From Liolophura sinensis (Eukaryota; Mollusca; Polyplacophora; Chitonida; Chitonidae), in assembly GCF_032854445.1 (NCBI RefSeq), contig NC_088301.1:25776402-25840401 (forward strand): a stretch of 64,000 nt of DNA, in the 5' to 3' direction. Positions within the stretch are counted from its first letter, which is position 1; the number at the start of each line of letters is the position of its first letter. The position numbers and the translations under genes were made by a program. Below are positions 23,917 to 38,900 of the stretch, piece by piece. The notes below the pieces were generated by a model. It was not told the origin of the DNA, did not search any database, and was given only the letters and a program-made list of their open reading frames with translations.

Positions 23917-26900
23917 TCATGAGGCTAGTCCGTCTCCATCGTCCTCATCACAGCACTTGCAGACTTTACACTTACAACACAGAATACACGGTGCAGCCAA
24001 TAGCAGGAAAGGGGAGGCCACCAACAACAAGACACCAAAGCCAGCGAAAATACCCACAACCTGTAACAGGATACGAAAAGACATCTTGCTTAATCACAGG
24101 TCCAAATACATGTACATATTATATTACATATTTCCTCTCCCGCCGTACGTGGGAAGGTCTGTCAGCAACCTGCGGATGGTCATGGGTTTTCCCCGGGCTG
24201 TGCCTGGTTTCCTCCCACCATACTGCTTGTCGCCATCGCATAAGTGAAATATTTTTGAGTACGGCATAAAACACAAATCAAATAAATAAATATATTACAT
24301 GAAATTTTCCTCCATGACTGTGATATTATTTTGCTTCATTCTCAGAGGTCTATTGAAATTACACAAATATTTTGTGGTTTGTTTGGAGGCTTGTATGATA
24401 TCTTAATGAAAAAATGTAAGTTTCAGCATCAAACGTAATATTTCACCTTATTTGCATCTTTCTTCGGCAACTTTTTAGGTCACATGAAGAATGTGCATAA
24501 ACGATACATTCCTCACACAAAAACACAAAAAGAAACGGAATTATTTCATTGCAGATAGATTGATTTATTTATCTATCTGATTGGTATTTTACGCCGTACT
24601 CAAGAATATTTCACTTATACGACGGCGGCCAGCATTATGGTGGGTGGAAACTGGGCAGAGCCCAGGGGAAACCCACGAACATCCGCAGGTTGATGGCTGA
24701 CCAGATATATTGCCATAAATTGAAAAAACCTCCGAACCCATCATTACATCATTGTTTATTTACCCCGGTCCATCCTGGTAAAAAACATGAGGGAAAAATG
24801 TCATTTTTGTTTGTTTTCTGGTGTGTTTAATGTATGGTTTTCAAGAGCATCTGAAATTTCACTATTAATATTCCCTATGTTAACTGCTGTGTGTCAAATT
24901 GCTAACACAGCTATGAGGCATGAACGTGGCTTTGACCAAGGATGCCTGGGAACAAACAATCAATGATGTTATCAGGTTTTACGACTATTTAATTATTTAT
25001 GGGTTTCATATGTGGGTTTGTTAACCCTTACCTGTGTTCTGTGCCAGATCACCGAGGCTCGAGAGTGACCCAGTTTGTTCTTACAAGGCCCTTTGTCGTA
25101 ATGTCGCAACAGAAAGTCATCCTGTGAAAAAAAAAATAAAATAAAGTTTGTATGAAACTTCTGAAAGACTGACATGTATAAGTAATAGTACTTTTAACAG
25201 ATTATCTCCCTTTGCAGAGATGTACAAAAACAAAAGTCTCATCCAAACATTCAACACACCACAGGTCCTAACATTACATAATTTAACAACACTATGGTAC
25301 CAAAAAGTCACCAGTTAAAGAAAAATTTTGTTAAGTTTGATTTACTGTAAATCTCCTGAAACTGAACATGACTTTTCACTTCTCATTAGCTATTTATTTA
25401 TTTGATTGCGTTTTACCCTGCACTCAAGAAGGTTTCACTTGAATATATGATGGTGGTCAACATTATAATGTGAGGAAACACCTAAGGGAAACCCATGACC
25501 ATCTGCACGCTGCCGTCAGACCCTCCTATGTTTGACCAGAGAGGAAGCCAGCATGAGTTGGATTTGAATTCACAGCGACAGCATTGGCGAGCGGCTGCTA
25601 AGTCATTGTACTAAGCACACTAACCACTCTGCTGGATGAGCAGTTGGTGACAGATTTCAAGAAATTATAGGTGTTTTACTGTATTTGTTAAGGCAGGTAT
25701 ACACTGAGCACTTTGCTGCAAGCCGAGCCGACCTGACCCAACTATAGTCTTTGCAAGTCGGCCTGAGTCGTGTCCAATCAATGGGAGGTATTCATTGAGT
25801 AGCGGGAAGGTAGACACTAGCGAGTGAGCATTGAGCATTGTACTTTGCTATAAGGGTCTGAATAGAATTTCCTGACGCTGTTGCACGCGTTCCAATTTTT
25901 TCTGACCACTTCCGTTTACCAGTAAACAAATATTTTCTATACGCTTCTCTTCACCAGACATGGATTTGGCGCATAATAGCAATATCTGATATTTTGCAGC
26001 TATTGCAGCAATTTGTATGATTGCCGAAGACGCCGTCGAAGACAGCCAGTCAGGAGTTGCTGGGTAAAGCCATGGCTACTGTGGCATGAACAGCAGGGGC
26101 TTTTTTACAAGGCTCATCACTTCAAAACTCAATGAGCTTGCCTTCTGTCTGTGTCGTCAATGCGATCTCCGTGGGCCCCGCTATTTTGGATACCAAAAAC
26201 TGGTCGCGTGACTATGCAACTACTTCTCACTGGCTGAAGGTTGACGATGGTCGTTGGAATGGATACACTAGTGGAAAGAACGTTAAAATGCTCAAATGGG
26301 CCCGACTTTTTTTTACAAAATATCTACCACGGTCAGATCACTCATGACTAGACATGATTGTAGTTGACAGGACACAATTTTTGTCGTGGAGAGGCAACAC
26401 TAGAAAATCTGTCACTAACTCAATGCGATTTTTCAGTCGGGTGGGGTCGGGTGGTGTCTCATCAAAACACTCAGTGTATACCAGCCTTTAATCCTGCTCT
26501 CAGTTTTGACTGAAGTACTCACATCAAGTGAGGCCAGGCAGTACCAGCAAAAGACATGTTTACAGCGTTTACACATCATTTGAGCACAACCATCATTTCG
26601 TTCTATGGGCACATGGCACACTGGACAGCGTTTAATTTTGGCATCTTCAGCACTGCTGAAAGGTATTCTGAAATCACACAAGCAAAAAATACATCTGCAA
26701 ATAGAATTATCCTACCATTCATATACAAAATGGGTAATAAACAGTCTTTTAATTTGATTTTAGACAAGGCACCACAGGCATCTGAGGTCATCTGCGTTAA
26801 TGAATTTGTGGCCAGGTGCCAGTTTCACAAAGCTCTCTTAATGTTGCGAGCTTGCAACTACCATGACAACGTAATGCCCATAGTACTGGTTGCCCTCGTA

Positions 26901-29900
26901 GTTAAGTGAATGTAACATTAAGAGTGCTTAATGAAACCAGGCCCTGGACACCTGTGATAACCCCCTACTTTGAAATGGTTTCATCCAAGGTGGAGGTTAA
27001 GTACGACGTTAAACCCCAAGCACTCACTCACTCCAAGGTGGAGTTTTGTGATGTGGGTCATGAAGCAGGTATGTTCTGAAGCTTGCGTCTCTGATTTTAG
27101 ACCCTTTCACTCTCAACGTTGCATGTAGTGGGAAAATCCAAAGTAGAATAGAATTGGTGTTATATACCGTAATGAAGAATATTTCAATTATATGACGGTG
27201 TCCAGCATTATGGTGGGAGAACCCAGGGGTAACCCACAACCCACAACGTTGCTGGCAGACCTTCTCACCTACAGTGACCTATTTCATGGCTTGGAGGAGT
27301 TACTTACCCCACATCATTTTCTGAGCCCTTGATATGTTCATCACACGTCTGTGTGCCATGCCACTTTGTTTTACAAACAGAGCAGAACTGTAGTCCACAC
27401 TGAAAATAGCAAAGACATTGAAGTCATCAGCTCAAATAAGCATGCAGACATTAATAAAATACTGAAGTTTGCTTTATGTCATCACCTATAAATAAAAGCA
27501 AGCTGATACATAGAAATGGACGAAAAAATTAAAAAAAAAAGAAAGACAATGTTATACCCGCCAACTTGACTTTAGGCTTAACACCTGAATAAACAAAGAG
27601 AACAGCTGATAAGGTCAACAAAGTCTTTCATATGATACTTCAGTTCCATGTAGCTGGATGTATTAAAATGATATGAGTGATAAGAGCTATCACCATGATT
27701 AGAAAAGATTTATGATAAATAATGCTAGTTAAACCCCTAAAACTGAAGAATCTTCCAAAACAAAATTGTCGTCAGTTCTAGAAAATGTGCCTGTTGTGAC
27801 ATGATATCTGTTATGTTAACAGTTAATTCGGCATGACATCGAGTAAGGCAATTATGCTGGAATGAAAACGACAGAAAAGTTCTGTTTCCACATGATTACG
27901 CCAAAACTTACGTAATATGATGGTGATTTTAATACACTGCATTTTTTTCTTGACCATTACGTTGACATTCAGGTTATCTTGATCCTTATCCATGGAAACT
28001 GCTTGACACATTGACAGAGATGTTTTACACTGGAATAGTTTTTTATTTATTTATTTATTTGATCGGTGTTTTACGCCGTACTCAAGAATATTTCACTTAT
28101 AAGACGGCAGCCAGCATTATGGTGGGAGGAAACCGGGCACAGCCCGGAGGAAACCCATGACCATCCGCAGGTTGCTGACAGACCTTCCCACTTACGGCCG
28201 GAGAGGAAGCCAGCATGAACTGGACTTGTACTCACCGCATTGGTGAGAGGCTCCTGGGTCATTGCGCGCTAGTTTTTTAAAGGAAGGAAACTGTTTTTGT
28301 ACATGTGCATGTATTTATGTATGCTTGAAGTTTTAAGGCAAACTTTTTTTTTGCAGTCTTTAGATATGTATACAAATACTGTGTCTTCTTGTGGCGGCAG
28401 GAGACCTTGCTGCCAAAGTGCTACGGCCAATGAAGTATCGTGCTGAAGACACCAGGCATAACACCCCAACCAGTCACATAATACTGACACCAGGCCAACC
28501 AGTCCTGCTTCTTTGCTCTAATCTCTCAGTGCTGAGCATCAGACGAGGCAGCAACAAGTACCGTTTTTAATGTCTCTACAATCCAACTCAGCTTTGATCC
28601 AAGGTCTCTTGACTTTGAGGCGGACGCTCTAACCATTAGGCCAAGGACGCAGTCTTAACTGCTGCTGTTAACAAATGGGTTTGATTGATTGAATGGTGTC
28701 AGTACGGAGTTTCCGATTTTTTCACTAATATGATGGCAGTCAAGTTCATGGGTGGGTGAACAAGACAGCCTGAGGAAAACTGTGCCAGGTTTTCATGCTG
28801 CCCAACTAAAAAATTTAAAAAACAATTACAAATTTTTATGATTATGTTTGTGCCTAACACAACAACAAGAGACACCTGTACCTGTGCCTTATTTTGGGAT
28901 TAGATGTCAGCCTTTGAGTTATCAGGACATAAATGGGATACCAAGGGAGAGATGCAGGTGCCTTGGGCGCCGCACCAAGACATTAATTGTCATGACTTTA
29001 ATGTTGTAATCTAAGGACATGTTTACTAGTGTCTGATAATATGTACCTTAAAGGAAAGTGAAACTGTAAAAAAAAAGCTGCAGTGTATTAAAACCGCTAC
29101 TGTACATTTCAGAGGATGATACAGAAACAAAATTTTCTTTCCTTTCCATATTGTCTGAACTGATGTCACACAGGACCACATTGAGTCACCGATTGCTGAT
29201 GCTTAGCCACAAACGACGCTTTACTTTAAAGTTCTCTTGATGTCATTTCAGCATAATTGCCTTACTCAAGATCATACCTACCTAATTCAACGTTACATAA
29301 GGAATATCATCATGTGTCATCAAGAAAATTTTATGGAAACTGATTCTGTTTCTGAAAATGCTTTACAATTGTTAAATACCGATATTCATGGTGAATTCCT
29401 CGGCATCATCATGTCAACTTTGTTCCGTAAGACATCACTGATATTATCTTAATATTTCTATTCAACTTCTCTTGGAACTTGAGAGCAATTTAAGCTAAAG
29501 CCTAGAGTACATACCGTAGGGCACTGGACAGGTGCTGGCCTCTGGGTCTCTCCGCTGGCAGAAGAGCAGACATGACACACTGTATCACAACCAGCCTCCG
29601 GACAGAATGTCCGATTAGGATCTAAATCTACCTCTGAAAACCAGGGTAAAAATCACAAACTTAGCCAAGCAGAGCCTGAATGAATGCACAATGGTGGAAA
29701 TAATACAAGGTTAAATCCAAGTGTGATAGCTAAATGCACGCTAATTGAGTCCGTAATAATCGTTTTCAGTCGGAATGTGCACCAAATGTATTACGTCATG
29801 TGCGTATGGGTATTTATAAACACACATGTTCCGCACAAACTTTGTCCAATTTGCAACCACTTTTTGATCTTATGTTCAGGTATGGAGGCCCAAATCATTC

Positions 29901-32900
29901 AAATGAAAAAGTTAATAAATGTATTTGTGGAAGGCGTGAAAACAATACATGATCACATGGCATAAGCATGTGACCTCTCAGCCTCACATGCCTCTATGAA
30001 GAGTTTTCATTGGTTGAAAGGTTGTAGAAGTGCTTTACATGAACCATGCCTGAAATCTGTCCAAGGGAAACTTGTGAAACTTCTTTCCGACTTTAACACA
30101 GTGGTCCATATAACTCTACAGGTTCTCTCCAGTAGTAGTCAAAGTCACACCTTTGGGTGAATGAGTCATAAGAGCTTTTAACAAGTACATGAATATATTT
30201 GTATATTCATAGTTTCTCAAAAGTACTTACCTCTCTGAAATCGTAGCCGTCTGTATCTGTCAAATAATGACGGCTCTACCAGTTTCTCTATCTGAATCCA
30301 TAAAGATCAAGCATTAACCTGAATTCACATTTGCAAACATACACTGTAAACAGTCATGCCTGATCTGTTTGCTTGTGTGGGATTTACTTCGTTTATTTGA
30401 CAGTGGTACAATGTACTATGCCATACTCAACAGTTTTCCAGTCCAATTAATATACAATGGTGGTCAGATTGATTTCCAGTGGAAATGATCGATGAAGTCA
30501 TATGTATAAAGCATGACTTCTTCATTCATCCATTTGCTGCAAACTCGAACACTATTAAACATAGTGCAGCGTAATGACCCAGGAGCCTCTCGCCAATTCG
30601 GTTGATGTGAATTCAAGTCCAGCTCATGTTGGCTTCCTCTCCAGCTGTACGTGGGAAGGTCTGTCATCAACCTGCGGATGGTCGTGGGTTACCCCCAGGT
30701 TTTGCCTGGTTTCCACCCACCATAATTCCGGCCGACGTCGTATAAGTGAACGGCATAAAACACCAATCAATTAAATAAAATGAAATGTCTATAGGTAGAG
30801 GAAATCAGAGTTACCTGACAATAAATTACTCCTGACTTACAATCGCAGCTGTAGCTGGCTTATTGGTCAGAGGTATACGTCAATGCTTGATATGTATATA
30901 TATACATTCTATCATTATTCTGCTCACCTCTTTAGCCTCCATTTTGCCCTGTTTCCGGCACTGAGCATCGGGACATGTGATAGCAAGTATGTTGCCCTCT
31001 GTGATAGATACATTCAGGTACTGTTTTACACACTGTGAAAAAAAAAAAAAAACACAAAGTTTGTCAATCTCACATGATACAAGACAAACCATTACTGGTA
31101 GAGTTTACCGCTGTATCCTCCAATCAAATGGTTTGATAGCCTTATAAATTTTATTTTGGTACACAGATGATATTTCAGCAAATATTAAAAATACTGCATG
31201 ATAGCTGGAGAAGGCTGTGAGATTGATGCATAGACATCTTTTTTTTTCTTTTTGATCACCAGGCCCCAGGATCAGAAAGCTATCTTAGACTTAAGTCCAC
31301 ATTTTAATCATAAAATATGGTGTTTTCCTTTTCATTATGTTAGCTGAAATTTGTTGTACAATGCCTTACCCAGAATTTACGGTGTCAAGTAATATTCTGA
31401 TCTCTTGTTAAAATGAGAAACAACAATTTTGAAATGATTTGAAATTTTGACTTAAGCCTGAGATGGCTCTGTGATCCCAGGAGCTGTGTAATTAGTTGAC
31501 TGTAGCATTGCCCTCCATTGTCTCTAACAATGGACTTTTTGACAAAGTTCACGATACCTTTAAAACCTGATTATGCAAATTACGCAGATATCTCTGCTGC
31601 CAGCCCCATCCAAATTAAGTGAAAAACACTCAAGGCAAAAATCAAGGAACTTTTCAGAAAAAAACAATGGAGGTTTCAATGAAGGCATTACAATGGTTTT
31701 GAATAGTGAAATTCATATAACTTTGTATCATACCTAATGGTAAATAATTTCACCTAATTTCACTTTTCACTCCCAATTTTTGACATTTCAATTTTCAAAC
31801 TATATATCACCTCAAGTAGAGCATTTTTCAAGTCCCACATTTTGCTTGATTCTGACTGATTCAGCCACCTTATACGGCCACACTGGAGTCTTCAGATTAC
31901 TTCAGTGACACATTTTGCTTGACTCTGACTGATTCTGCCACCTTATACGGCCACACTGGAGTGTTCAGATTATTTCAGTGACACATTTTGCTTGATTCTG
32001 GCTGATTCAGCCACCTTATACGGCCACACTGGAGTGTTCAGATTACTTCAGTGACACATTTTGCTTGGTTCTGGCTGATTCATCCACCTTATACGGCCAC
32101 ACTTGAGAGTTCAGATTACTTCAGTGACACGTTTTGCTTGACTCCGACTGATTCAGCCACCTTATACGGCCACACTGGAGTGTTCAGATTACTTCAGTGA
32201 CACATTTTGCTTGATTCTGGCTGATTCATCCACCTTCTACGGCCACACTGGAGTGTTTAGATTACTTCAGTGACACACTTTGCTTGACTCTGGCTGATTC
32301 AGCCACATTATACGGCCACACTGGAGTGTTCAGATTACTTCAGTGACACATTTTGCTTGGTTCTGGCGGATTCATCCACCTTATACGTCCACACTTGAGA
32401 GTTTAGATTACTTCAGTGACACATTTTGCTTGATTCTGACTGATTCAGCCACCTTAAAAGGCCACACTGGAGTGTTTAGATTACTTCAGTGACATAATTT
32501 GCTTCACTCTGGCTGATTCAGCCACCTTATATGGCCACACTGGAGTGTTTAGATTACTTCAGTGACACATTTTGCTTGACTCCGACTGATTCAGCCACCT
32601 TATACGGCCACACTGGAGTGTTCAGATTACTTCAGTGACACATTTGCTTGACTCTGGCTGATTCAGCCACATTATACGGCCACACTGGAGTGTTCAGATT
32701 ACTTCAGTGACACATTTTGCTTGGTTCTGGCGGATTCATCCACCTTATACGTCCACACTTGAGAGTTTAGATTACTTCAGTGACACATTTTGCTTGATTC
32801 TGACTGATTCAGCCACCTTAAAAGGCCACACTGGAGTGTTTAGATTACTTCAGTGACATAATTTGCTTCACTCTGGCTGATTCAGCCACCTTATATGGCC

Positions 32901-35900
32901 ACACTGGAGTGTTTAGATTACTTCAGTGACACATTTTGCTTGATTCTGGCTGATTCAGCCACCTTATACGGCCACACTGGAGTGTTCAAATTACTTCAGT
33001 GACACATTTTGCTTGATTCTGACTGATTCAGCCACCTTATACGGCCACACTGGAGTGTTTAGATTACTTCAGTGACACATTTTGCTTGATTCTGGCTGAT
33101 TCATCCACCTTATACGGCCACACTGGAGTGTTTAGATTACTTCAGTGACACACTTTGCTTGACTCTGGCTGATTCAGCCACCTTATACGGCCACACTGGA
33201 GTGTTTAGATTACTTCAGCGACACATTTTGCTTGGTTCTGGCTGATTCAGCCACCTTCAAAGGCCACACTGGAGTGTTTAGATTACTTCAGTGACACATT
33301 TTGCTTCATTCTGACTGATTCAGCCACATTATACAGCCACACTGGAATGTTTAGATTACTTCAGTGACACACTTTGCTTGATTCTGACTGATTCAGCCAC
33401 CTTATACGGCCACACTGGAATGTTTAGATTACTTCAGTGACACACTTTGCTTGATTCTGACTGATTCAGCCACCTTATACGGCCACACTGAAGTGTTTAG
33501 ATTACTTCAGTGACACACTTTGCTTGATTCTGACTGATTCAGCCACCTTATACGGCCACACTGAAGTGTTTAGATTACTTCAGTGACACACTTTGCTTGA
33601 TTCTGACTGATTCAGCCACCTTATACGGCCACACTGGAGTGTTTAGATTACTTCAGTGACACACTTTGCTTGACTCTGGCTGATTCAGCCACCTTATACG
33701 GCCACACTGGAGTGTTTAGATTACTTCAGCGACACATTTTGCTTGGTTCTGGCTGATTCAGCCACCTTATACGGCCACACTGGAGTGTTTAGATTACTTC
33801 AGCGACACATTTTGCTTGGTTCTGGCTGATTCAGCCACCTTATACGGCCACACTGGAGTGTTTAGATTACTTCAGCGACACACTTTGCTTGACTCTGGCT
33901 GATTCAGCCACCTTATACGGCCACACTGGAGTGTTTAGATTACTTCAGCGACACATTTTGCTTGGTTCTGGCTGATTCAGCCACCTTATACGGCCACACT
34001 GGAGTGTTTAGATTACTTCAGCGACACATTTTGCTTGACTCTGGCTGATTTAGCCACCTTGTACGGCCACACTGAAGTGTTTAGATTACTTCAGTGACAC
34101 ACTTTGCTTCATTCTGACTGATTCAGCCACCTTGTACGGCCACACTGGAGTGTTTAGATTACTTCAGTGACACACTTTGCTTGACTCTGGCTGATTCAGC
34201 CACCTTATACGGCCACACTGGAGTGTTTAGATTACTTCAGTGACACACTTTGCTTGACTCTGGCTGATTCAGCCACCTTTTACGGCCACACTGAGGTGTT
34301 TAGATTACTTCAGTGACACACTTTGCTTGACTCTGGCTGATTCAGCCACCTTATACGGCCACACTGAGGTGTTTAGATTACTTCAGTGACACACTTTGCT
34401 TGACTCTGGCTGATTCAGCCACCTTTTACGGCCACACTGAGGTGTTTAGATTACTTCAGTGACACACTTTGCTTGACTCTGGCTGATTCAGCCACCTTAT
34501 ACGGCCACACTGCAGTGTTTAGATTACTTCAGAGTAAGTTAGATTAATTTCTCAAGGAAAGCTTAATTGTTTGCATCAAAGTACCATCTAACTATTTTAA
34601 CTGCCGATATGTGCCTCTGAACAGGCATTTTTATTTGATATTAGGACAAAACTACTTTCATATTGCTGGTTAATTTCAAGGCTTCACAAAAAGTATCATT
34701 TTACCAATTTACACAGAATAAAGTCAAAATTTGCTGGAATAAACACTTTGTAAACATGTAACAAGGTTGATGAAGAGTAACAGTGTACTTATATAGAATA
34801 CACATCAATGCACATGGCAGGTACAAGTAAGTATTTGAATCTAGCAGTCACGTTTGTACGCTAATAGCCTACGGCTATTCACAGTACCACAGTGTATCAT
34901 CGCTACGACCAAGGATATATGGCTAATGGGGAAGTCACAAACACCGCAGTAGCATCCATCAGGCAACAGTACGACATATATGCACGTCATGACGGGTAGA
35001 TAATGATCAGAGTCTTGTCACTTATTCCACATATCACTTTACATGGCCAAAACTAACCAGAAACGGATCAATAAACCCTGAGTGTGTTAACCAAAGTACA
35101 AGGCCACCATTTCCATAATGGAAGGCTTGAGAACCGTGCACAGGGCTGAATGTACGTGTACATTAATTCAGAATCTGATGCCTGGTATCTGTCCATGCAA
35201 TTAGGAAAAGTGTCCTTTTAACCAGAGCTAGTCTTTTGTTTTTTTTAAACACAGAAGCCCCTAAAATGTTCACCCTGCATCCCTTCTCATTTTTTGTGAG
35301 ACGCAATGTTAAGAGATTTGAACTGGAAAATTCTGCCCAACCCCTTTTTAAGAAGTATACATATGCTTTCCCTTCTACTCCCCTCCTTTTTTTTTGGGGG
35401 GGGGGGGGGGGATCTGCAGAATAGGAAAGGGTGCCTGCTCTGCAACGCCTAGATTAGGGTCTGCCACAAATATAAATGTGCCCCCTAGGCCATGTTGAAA
35501 AAATTCTTTGTTGGCATAAACCCAACCATCCCCAAAAAATAGGGGAGATTGATACGTTTTTTTTTTTTCTGGCTTATATAAAAGACATAGATTTTACAGA
35601 AACTTAACATTGAGAGAAAATGAAAATGCCAACATTACCGCAGCGCCATTTTTGGAGGGCTGGTTGCATTACCCCAAACTAACATATTTTTAACGATGGC
35701 CTGGAGATCACCAGTTTTCCAGCAACAGAATCACAAATCACAAACTCATTTTTCACTAATATGTTTCCCTGTATTCAAATAGGCACATTGGGCTGACTGA
35801 TTGATGGAAAGATTGATATTTAATTCCATGCTGAAGAATTCTGCACATACATGACAGTCACTATGATTATGGGTGTCAAAAAACTAGAGAAAACCACCTG

Positions 35901-38900
35901 ACAAGCCCGTCCTTAAACTACAGGCGAAACATCAAGCACTGAATTCAAACATGTGACCTCAATGATCAAGGGCATGATAGTGCCCTTTTCTATGCACAAG
36001 AAAGCAGCAATTTAGAACTTATCGTTATAAAGTTAACAGCCTGCTACGTCTTACAAGGAAACAATATTTTGAATGTCAGTTCAGCAAAGTAAATCAAGAC
36101 ATAAAAAAGACCTGGAAAATTATTAGTGAACTACTGTGTTGAAATAAAAAAGCAAGTAAGCGACAAGTTTTCAGTATAAATGGTAGTGACATTTGTGATA
36201 AGACCGTGATTGCTAACAACTTTAATGAGTACTTCAGTACAATAGCAGACCAACTAGTGAGCAACATGGACTCCGCAATATGAACAATTTACAGATTTCT
36301 TAGACAACCAATTGGATCAGAATTCAACTTTTCGCATGTCTCTCCAAATTTTCAGTCTGTGATAGGTAAGCTGAAAGGTACATGTAATTCCTCTCCTGGG
36401 TTAGACTGAATATGTACATCCTTTGTGAAGTTAGTGGTCAGATGTAATATCTACACCTCTAGCACACACTATCAATATATCTCTTACTTCTGGAACTGTT
36501 CTGAAAAGTGTAAAAATCACTCAGATCATGCATATATATAAATCTGGTCAGACTAAATCACATTGAAAATTATAGACCTATTTCTGTCCTGCCTTGTTTC
36601 AGCAAAATCCTTGAGAAATCTGTATTAATAATGTTGCTCGAATATCTAGTAGAGGAATCTATAAAAATATCCAAATCAGTTTGGTTTCAGGGCTAATCAT
36701 TCTACCATTCACGCTCCCTATAGTCTTTACGAAAAACTTGTTAATGCGAAAGAGAATATACAGTACAGCGCTGTAACATTCTTGGACCTGTCACAGGCAT
36801 TTGACACCGTAAAAACCATGATGTCCTTCTTCTTAAACTTTCTCATTATGGTATATGCAACTGTCCAAATAAATTGTTTAAAAACTATTTGTCTGACACA
36901 CAACAATATGTAAAGTTTAATAACGCCCAATCTAACCCATCTACCATCACTTGTGGTGTCCCACAGCGATCTATTCTTGGCCCCACTTTATTTCTACTCT
37001 ACATTAATGACATCATTAGAGCATCAAACCTCCTGGATCTTACTCTATTTGCAGATGACACAAGTTGCATTTACTCCTACGATGACGCAACTCAAGCGAT
37101 TTCTGTCATAAATGTTGAGTTGGAAAAAATTTATACGTGGCTTCTGGCCAACCTGTTATCTCTGAATATCTCCATAACCAAATATATGTTAATAAAGCCC
37201 AATAACAAGAAAATAACGCCCATTCCCAGTTTGGTTATCTCAGGTAACAAAATTGAAAAAGTTGATAAATTCAAATTTCTTGGTATATTTTTTCCATGAG
37301 AAACTGACCTGGACTGTTCATATAAGCTACTTATGTTCCAAACTATCAAGAAATATAGGCCTTACTTCACATATTAAACACTCAGTAAATGAAAAGACCC
37401 TCCTAATCCTTTATTACTCGCTTATCTACAATACAGCAATATATTATGGGGAAACACATATCAGACACATCTCAAGCCCTTGTACATAGTTTAAAAAAGG
37501 ACAATTAGAATAATTACTTCATCAGGCCGCCTTTGCCACACCCAACCGCTTTTTTGTGACCTGAAAATCTTACCCCTTGCCGAACCACCTCTATTTTCTA
37601 CTCTGTTACAAACTCATATTTACTTATATTCCATAGACACCATTCCTGTAAGTTCAAAGCCCTGTTTAATCAAAGAAGAAATCCGTATCACACGGGAGAT
37701 AGAGATCTAGCCTTCTACAAACCATTGTATAATACAAATCCATTATATTATTTATTCAGAACTTCCAGTCCTAGGGAATGGAACAAGTTCCATTAACACT
37801 AAGATCAGTTTCTTCTAAATTGCACTTTCAGTCTTTATTAAAATCTTTTCTACGCTAAGCTGCAACCTTCAGTCTAACATTACACAATTAAGGCATAGTT
37901 GAGGTAAAATAAATTCATATATATTTAGAATGAAAAACAATTATTTAGACACAAACTAAAATGTCAGCCTCACCCCTCCAATGCTGTTATTACTTATACA
38001 TGGGATAGAACAAGCTCAACATGTGCTTTATTCCCACTATGTATTACATCTTTTTAGACTTTATTGTTATCACAATGTGTCTGTATTTTGCTGATGTCTT
38101 AAAATCTCTAAAGTATATATTTACTACTGCATGGCTAATTTAAAAAAAAATCAAATCTAGGTTTTATATGTTGCTGTTAAGTTGGTCTCATTGGCAAATG
38201 TAGTCTAACTTATACCTGAATAAATAGCATGCATACAATGTGTTAAAATTTAACATTTTACATGTGATAAATATATAACAACTAGGGTGTTTGAAGTTTC
38301 AGAAAGAACTTTGTATTGGATGCTCATAATAGAGCAAAGTTGGGAATGTTCTTCCCAGCTGCAAATGCCAGTAAGTATAGGAATTTGTTACCCTGCACAA
38401 GCAGTGAAACCATAGTTGTAGAGTACGCACTGTTGTTGAGTAATGATTTGGTTCTGCTCCTTTGGTACCCTCGACAAATACATGACAAATGCATTAGGCC
38501 GTAATTTCCTGACAATAACAATGCTATATCAATAACTTCTAACCTCCGGCATCCAGAATTGTTTACACAGAATGCAATATTTACTGGTGTGAATATCATA
38601 GCTAAAAGAAATTTTTAAACAGAAATGTCGCAGGATCTTGCAAGACACGGGAGCTGGGTACTAATTTTCACTCAACAGCCTATGTTTTAACCTAGGGGCA
38701 GCATACTTGCTACATTAAATATCTGTTTCACTGACATTCTGCATTAGAAACCGTGTCGCCATTCACAGCAGCTTATAGTAAAAACAATGGAAAAACTGAA
38801 AACACCAAGTAAAAAGTGTTACTTTGAAAGCTTGCCGTTTTATTGGCCATGAAGAGCAGAAATTTCAAAACCACTGTTCGTGAATGGGTACTTATTTCAT

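Noticed and set aside
26556-26909. 117-codon plus-strand frame
   Set aside because: It is antisense to the RNF144A RING2 exon and runs into a MITE.
31836-34534. CRISPR-like array
   Set aside because: The units are contiguous 73-bp repeats with no unique spacers, in animal DNA; it is a satellite.
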